A DNA stretch of 19,067 bases from JAFALX01 sp050734185 (GTDB lineage Bacteria > Chloroflexota > Dormibacteria > Aeolococcales > Aeolococcaceae). This document shows, piece by piece, positions 15,458 to 19,067 of this stretch. The notes under the pieces are model-generated. The model did not search any database, was not told where the DNA came from, and worked only from the letters and a program-made list of their open reading frames with translations. The stretch's first letter is position 1, and every line of letters starts with the position of its first letter. The stretch spans positions 1-19,067 of the forward strand of contig JBOHUE010000030.1 in the NCBI GenBank assembly GCA_050734185.1. The letters run 5' to 3'. The position numbers and the translations under genes were made by a program.

Positions 15458-15754
15458 ATGCGCGCCGAGCCGCCCGAGCCATCCAAGCGCGACCGGCCGC
15501 CCCGTTCGCCTGAGAAGCAGGCGCCTGCCGTCCAGCACCGCCGCTGCCCCTACCTGGAGCAGATCCTGCGCGAGAAGGCGGGGCCGTTCCACCTGCTCAC
15601 CCGATACAAAGCCGATTGCCACGTGGATCGGCGGGTGCACAAGTTCACCGGGCGCCACCCCACGCCCCCCTGCATCGGCAACCCCGACACCTGCTCCCTC
15701 TATCGCGGCGAGCGTGGTCTCGAGGACCAGAAGATCCGCCGCTACAGCGACTAG
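15458..15754 (+). CDS. Small Cys/His-rich protein of unknown function
   Basis: I do not recognise this 98-aa protein. The first 25 residues are Pro/Arg-rich and probably disordered. The rest has four cysteines (C30, C54, C72, C79) and several histidines (H27, H45, H55, H61, H67), with sequences such as HRRCPYLEQILREKAGPFHL, KADCHVDRRVHK and PPCIGNPDTCSLYRG. This pattern would suit a structural zinc site or an iron-sulfur cluster, but it matches no zinc-ribbon spacing I know. There is no signal peptide or membrane span. It has its own -10 box placed for leaderless expression, and its stop codon overlaps that of the convergent AAA/LuxR gene in a shared CTAG. Codon use matches the neighbours, supporting a real gene. 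Confidence 0.7.
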   Translation: MRAEPPEPSKRDRPPRSPEKQAPAVQHRRCPYLEQILREKAGPFHLLTRYKADCHVDRRVHKFTGRHPTPPCIGNPDTCSLYRGERGLEDQKIRRYSD

Positions 15755-18399
15755 CGCCGGGCGGCGGCGTCACCCGGACTGGGCGCGCGCAATCGAGAGC
15801 TCGAGGCCGGGACCAGGTCGCGGGCCCGCGCGGCAGCCTCCGAACGCGAGCTGACGCCGAGCTTGCCGAGGATGGCGGAGACATGGTGTTCCACCGTCTT
15901 CGGCGACAGGAATAGCCGCCGCGCGATGTCGGGATTGCGCAGACCCTCGGACAGCAGGCCGAGGATGTCCATCTCTCGCGCGGTCAGGCCGGCCGGGTTC
16001 TGCCGCGTCCTCGGCCGGGGTCCGCGCGGGATTCCGGTGAGGTGACCGAGCGAACGCAGTCGCCGCGTCACCTCCGCGATCGCCGGCTTGGCCCCAAGCT
16101 TGGCCAGCTGCGCGATGGCGGCCCGCAGGTCATCCGGGTCGTCGCTGTCGGCGAGCGCGAGCGCCGCCTCGTATGGGCAGCCGAGCTCCGTCCAGGCTTC
16201 GTGCGCGGCGCGCCAGTCACCCTTGATCTGCAGCGCATACGGTCTCGCCGCGTGGTCGATCGGTGTCGTCAGACAGCCGGCTTTCCACATCCAGTAGCTG
16301 AGCTCGCCGACGGCGCGTGGTTCGTCGGCAGCCAGCGCCATTTCTAGTGCTGGGCCGACCTCAGCCTCGATGTCGTGACGACGGCCGCCGTACCACGCCG
16401 CCTCGGCGTGGGCAACGGCGACCGGGTACACCCACATGAGCCCGTCGCAGCCGCCGGCGGTGGCGCGCGCCTCCTCGAGGACGCGGCGTGCGTCGCGGCC
16501 GCGCCGGATGCGTGCCTTCGCCAGGACTCCCAACAGCACCGCTCTCGCGGCGTACCGGGGAGGAAGTGCGCTCTCCTGGCTGACAGCGGCGGCGAGCGCT
16601 TCGGCCGCATCCCAATCGCCCACAGCCAGCAGCAGTTCGGCCCGCGTTGCCGAGACGTGGAAGTGAGGCATATGGATGTCGTGCTCGCGGCAGTACGCGA
16701 TCGCGGTGTCGGCATACTCGCGAGCGCGCGCCAGGTCGAGGAGAGTCATGTGTGCCCACGCGAGGTTCGTCCACGTCCGGGCGACGTCATCCTCGAGCCC
16801 GTGGTCGAGCGCTATTTGCAGGCTCTCGAGGAGTGGTGGCAACCCATCGCGACGGCCGGCATGCAGCCGTGCGGTGCCGAGACTGTTGAGGGCGTGTGAT
16901 CGAACCTGGGGTTCGCTCAGCTCGGCCGCAAGGCGTACGGCTTTGGCGGCCCAGGCTTCCGTGTCCGCGCAGTTCTGCCGCAACATGCTGAGCTGCGCTT
17001 GCTGGCTGTAGGCCATGGCGAGCTCGGCGCCGGCCGGCAGCGGCTCGAGGGCGTCCACTGCATCGCGCGCCGCCTCCGCCGCCACTCGCGCCTGCCCGTC
17101 CACCCAGTACAGGCGCGACAGCCACCGAAGTGTGTCGCCCTCGCGCAGACGATCCCCCAACTTCCGCCAGATGTCGAGTGCCCGCTCGGCCATCGCGATA
17201 GCGTCGGTGAGCCCGGCGGTCAGGTGGTGCTCGCGAGATGCCTTGCGGAGCAGCGCCGCCTGCTCCTCCGGCGCCACGTTGTCAACGAAGGCGAGCGCGC
17301 GGCGGTAGTGCGCGGCGGCCGAGCGGTGTGACCGCAAGGACGCCGCCACCTCGGCGGCTGCGGGGGCGTACTCGAGCGTCGCCGCAGCGTCGCCCGCGGC
17401 CTCCGCATGGTCAGCCAGCAGCTCGAGGCGCCCGCGACGGTCGGGCTGTGCCCGAAGGATGCCGAGCACCTCGGCGTGGAGCTGGGCGCGCCGCGCGGGC
17501 GTGATCGCGCCCAGCACGGCCTGTCGTGTCAGCTCATGCCGGAACTCGTAGAGCGGGGGCGTGAACTGCAGCATGCCGTTTGTGACACATTCGTCAAGAT
17601 CAGATGGGTTGACATCCTGCAGCTGCAACACCACGGCGGGTTCGAGTCGCGGTCCCGCCACCGCGGCGGCCTCGAGAGCGCGACGCGTTGTGGGGGGAAG
17701 ACGCCCGGCACGAGTCAACACCGCGTCCGTGACGGTCGGGGGCAGGCCGCCGGCAGCGTTTGCGAGCACCTCGATGACGAAGAACGCGTTGCCTCCCGTC
17801 TCGCGGTGCAACGTCGCTGCGTCGAGTCCACTTCCAGCCGCGAGACCGGCCACCGCCCGCGGTGAAAGTGGCGGCACGACCAATCGCCTGACGCTGTCGA
17901 TGGAAGCGAGGTCACCGCGAAGGAGGCGCAGCGGATGGTCGGCGCCGAGCTCGTTGTGGCGATAGCTGGCGATGAGCAGAGTGCGGAGGCCGGCGATGCG
18001 ACGTCCCAGGAAGCGGAGAAGGTCGAATGTGGATTCATCCGCCCAGTGCACGTCCTCGAAGATCACGACGGCCGCGGTGTCACGCGCCGCCAGCGCGTGC
18101 AGCGTGGCCTCGAACACCTCATGCCGAAGACCATTGCGGATCAGCGGCGCGATGCCGGCGCTCAACTGGTCGGCGATGTCCGCCAGCGGGCCTAACGGGC
18201 GTGGCGCGGAGAGCGGATCGCACATGCCCCACAGCGCCGGTGTCGTCCTTGCGATCTGCTCGCAGAAGCGACGAAGCAAGGCGGATTTGCCGGAACCTGC
18301 TTCGCCCTCGACGAGCACCAGATGCCCGTTGCCGGCTTCCGCATCAACGAGGAGCGACCCAAATGTGGCGACCTGCTGATCGCGTTCGAGCAGATCCAT
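15751..18399 (-). CDS. Large AAA-ATPase/LuxR transcriptional regulator (LAL type)
   Basis: This 882-aa protein has an N-terminal AAA/STAND ATPase with Walker A GEAGSGKSA (32-40) and Walker B VVIFEDVHWADES (111-123). A long helical TPR-like region (about 350-790) follows, then a C-terminal LuxR helix-turn-helix (about 804-866: LTAREMDILGLLSEGL, FLSPKTVEHHVSAILGKLGV). Such LAL regulators (MalT is the model) are ATP-dependent activators that sense an inducer through their repeats. The start is ATG 18399 with AGGTGAG nine bases before it; longer in-frame starts fall in the intercistronic hairpin. A GAGAAT hexamer six bases before the ATG could also act as a -10 box. The C terminus is a near copy of the truncated gene at 18837, with 13 extra residues. 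The inducer and targets are unknown. Confidence 0.92.
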   Translation of the reverse strand: MDLLERDQQVATFGSLLVDAEAGNGHLVLVEGEAGSGKSALLRRFCEQIARTTPALWGMCDPLSAPRPLGPLADIADQLSAGIAPLIRNGLRHEVFEATLHALAARDTAAVVIFEDVHWADESTFDLLRFLGRRIAGLRTLLIASYRHNELGADHPLRLLRGDLASIDSVRRLVVPPLSPRAVAGLAAGSGLDAATLHRETGGNAFFVIEVLANAAGGLPPTVTDAVLTRAGRLPPTTRRALEAAAVAGPRLEPAVVLQLQDVNPSDLDECVTNGMLQFTPPLYEFRHELTRQAVLGAITPARRAQLHAEVLGILRAQPDRRGRLELLADHAEAAGDAAATLEYAPAAAEVAASLRSHRSAAAHYRRALAFVDNVAPEEQAALLRKASREHHLTAGLTDAIAMAERALDIWRKLGDRLREGDTLRWLSRLYWVDGQARVAAEAARDAVDALEPLPAGAELAMAYSQQAQLSMLRQNCADTEAWAAKAVRLAAELSEPQVRSHALNSLGTARLHAGRRDGLPPLLESLQIALDHGLEDDVARTWTNLAWAHMTLLDLARAREYADTAIAYCREHDIHMPHFHVSATRAELLLAVGDWDAAEALAAAVSQESALPPRYAARAVLLGVLAKARIRRGRDARRVLEEARATAGGCDGLMWVYPVAVAHAEAAWYGGRRHDIEAEVGPALEMALAADEPRAVGELSYWMWKAGCLTTPIDHAARPYALQIKGDWRAAHEAWTELGCPYEAALALADSDDPDDLRAAIAQLAKLGAKPAIAEVTRRLRSLGHLTGIPRGPRPRTRQNPAGLTAREMDILGLLSEGLRNPDIARRLFLSPKTVEHHVSAILGKLGVSSRSEAAARARDLVPASSSRLRAPSPGDAAARR

Positions 18400-18437
18400 T
18401 GCCGCATTCTCACCTGCCGCGTACCGGTGGCGGCGGG

Positions 18438-18472
18438 CGGGAGAGGCCTGGCGAACTGCCAGACCCCTCCCG
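18438..18472 (-). other. 15-bp intercistronic RNA hairpin
   Basis: In minus-strand RNA, 15 bases pair around a 5-base AGUUC loop. Thirteen are Watson-Crick pairs and two are G-U. On the plus strand those two positions would be A-C mismatches, so the fold favours the minus-strand transcript. It lies between the small membrane protein and the AAA/LuxR start. No U-tract follows. A terminator, a processing site or an mRNA stabiliser are all possible. Confidence 0.6.
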
Positions 18473-18491
18473 TTCCATTTGGCAGAACCGT

Positions 18492-18710
18492 TCAGCAGGC
18501 CTTGTGGCTGCCGGACCACGTGCAGGGCGCGTCCGACTGCGCCGGCGCCGAGCCGCCGCCACTCGTCACCACCGTGACGGCCGACGTGGTCGTCGCTGTC
18601 GCCAGCCGGATGACGTAACCCCCGGCCATCGCCGCGAGCACCAGCAGCACGAACGCTGCCGCAAGCAGCACCTCTCGGGGAAACCGGTTGATCCTGGAAC
18701 GGGCTTCCAT
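18492..18710 (-). CDS. Small single-span membrane protein of unknown function
   Basis: I do not recognise this 72-aa protein. It begins MEARSRINRFPREVLLAAAF, a short basic cytoplasmic head, followed by a hydrophobic span (about residues 14-36, VLLAAAFVLLVLAAMAGGYV). A Thr/Ser/Gly-rich outer linker and a tail with two cysteines, C63 and the C-terminal C72 (APCTWSGSHKAC), follow. The positive-inside rule places the C terminus outside, where the cysteines could form a disulfide. AAGGAGG at 18722-18716, five bases before the ATG at 18710, is the strongest ribosome site in the window and fixes the start. The gene lies between two AAA/LuxR paralogues on the same strand, which suggests a link to their regulatory circuit, but this is inference. 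Confidence 0.72.
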   Translation of the reverse strand: MEARSRINRFPREVLLAAAFVLLVLAAMAGGYVIRLATATTTSAVTVVTSGGGSAPAQSDAPCTWSGSHKAC

Positions 18711-18715
18711 ATCAC

Positions 18716-18722
18716 CCTCCTT
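18716..18722 (-). promoter_or_regulatory. Strong ribosome binding site of the small membrane protein, inside a hairpin
   Basis: AAGGAGG with 5-base spacing to the ATG. The flanks UCACC (18727-18723) and GGUGA (18716-18712) can pair as a 5-bp stem with AAGGAG in the loop, partly hiding the site. Confidence 0.6.
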
Positions 18723-18732
18723 GGTGAACCGT

Positions 18733-18765
18733 GAGCCCCACGGGCTCGATGGGTCCATTGAGCCC
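18733..18765 (-). promoter_or_regulatory. Leader with alternative hairpins upstream of the small membrane protein
   Basis: In minus-strand order the leader has GGGCTC (18765-18760), GAGCCC (18747-18742) and GGGCTC (18738-18733). The middle element can pair with either neighbour but not both. The first option is further supported by ATGG/CCAT inside its loop (24-bp stretch, 20 of 24 positions symmetrical); the second has a 3-base loop. This could act as an attenuator-like switch; function is inferred. Confidence 0.4.
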
Positions 18766-18793
18766 GGAAAACGGAGCCGATTCATCGGGGACG

Positions 18794-18832
18794 GCCACCC
18801 AAGTTGGGCGGCCGAGCCACCCAGATTGGGCG
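18794..18832. repeat. Two direct repeats with 22-bp period, each palindromic
   Basis: GCCACCCAAGTTGGGCG (18794-18810) and GCCACCCAGATTGGGCG (18816-18832) match at 15 of 17 positions. The first contains CCCAA-G-TTGGG, a perfect inverted repeat; the second keeps CCCA/TGGG. They lie just after the stop of the truncated AAA/LuxR gene and upstream of the small membrane gene. A related CACCCGGACTGGGCG occurs at the end of the first paralogue (15771-15785). They may be tandem operators or decayed copies of duplicated 3' sequence. Confidence 0.5.
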
Positions 18833-18836
18833 CGGG

Positions 18837-19067
18837 CTATCGAGAGCTCGAGGCGGGGACCAGGTCGCGGGCCCGCGCGGCGGCCTCCGAACGTGAGGTG
18901 ACGCCGAGCTTGCCGAGGATGGCGGACACATGGTGGTCCACCGTCTTGGGCGACAGGAACAGCCGCCGCGCGATGTCGGGATTGCGCAGACCCTCGGACA
19001 GCAGGCCGAGGATGTCCATCTCTCGCGCGGTCAGGCCGGCCGGGTTCTGCCGCGTCCTCGGCCGGGG
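18837..19067 (-). CDS. C-terminal part of a second AAA/LuxR (LAL) regulator, cut by window edge
   Basis: The visible 76 residues are the LuxR helix-turn-helix end of a paralogue of the gene at 15751-18399. In the shared part only two residues differ (E to D in KTVDHHVS, S to T in LGVTSRSEA). At DNA level 18818-19067 matches 15771-16020 at 238 of 250 positions without gaps, with 107 bases identical at the right edge. It ends in TAG where the first paralogue has a leucine codon (TTG), so it lacks that protein's 13-residue tail. The ATPase half must lie beyond the window. This is a recent tandem duplicate, or copies kept alike by gene conversion. Confidence 0.9.
   Translation of the reverse strand, partial: PRPRTRQNPAGLTAREMDILGLLSEGLRNPDIARRLFLSPKTVDHHVSAILGKLGVTSRSEAAARARDLVPASSSR

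Noticed and set aside
1..19067. Search for tRNA, rRNA, CRISPR repeats, transposase genes or integration sites
   Set aside because: No array of spaced repeats, no transposase or integrase motifs, and no tRNA-like cloverleaf were noticed by eye; a tRNA or riboswitch covariance search was not possible here.

Overview
The window is dense, GC-rich bacterial chromosome with no RNA genes, insertion sequences or CRISPR. Third codon positions are strongly G/C, so most genes throw long antisense shadow ORFs. The gene order hom-thrC-thrB, the many LuxR-type regulators (one with an AAA ATPase and a repeat region), TldD/TldE, and start codons sitting directly behind a -10 box all suggest a high-GC actinobacterium. 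A Thermoleophilia/Solirubrobacterales-like lineage is my guess from style, not a proven assignment.

Layout. On the minus strand, 1-2567 is the threonine branch: homoserine dehydrogenase (hom), threonine synthase (thrC) and the first 73 codons of homoserine kinase (thrB). Just upstream on the same strand (2596-5753) is a translationally coupled two-component system: a membrane histidine kinase with a large extracytoplasmic sensor, HAMP, GAF and HisKA_3 domains, and a NarL-type response regulator. Next (5926-7946, minus) is a UspA-family protein coupled to a 14-TM DHA2-type drug/proton antiporter. A divergent MarR regulator (8013-8528, plus) shares with them a short intergenic region holding a near-perfect 25-bp palindrome and two overlapping divergent -10 boxes. 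A vapBC-type toxin-antitoxin pair follows (8538-9153, minus). The plus strand then carries tldD-tldE, a polytopic ArnT/PMT-like glycosyltransferase, a thiolase, a stand-alone CheY-like receiver, and a small Cys/His-rich protein. Finally, on the minus strand, come an 882-aa AAA-ATPase/LuxR regulator, a 72-aa single-span membrane protein, and the C-terminal end of a second, nearly identical AAA/LuxR regulator cut by the window edge.

How the parts fit. Four neighbouring gene pairs (hom/thrC, kinase/regulator, usp/MFS, tldD/tldE) are joined by the same 4-base GTGA stop/start overlap, so coupled translation is a recurring design here. Three short genes (marR, vapB and the Cys/His protein) have a -10 box followed by exactly six bases and then the start codon, which predicts leaderless mRNAs. 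The most interesting stretches are the marR/usp operator region and the 18.4-19.07 kb end. The latter has a small membrane protein between two recently duplicated regulators, a 15-bp intercistronic hairpin whose G-U pairs make it fully paired only in minus-strand RNA, and a leader with mutually exclusive hairpins.

The largest gap between genes is about 170 bp, so there is no gene-free stretch over 300 bases.
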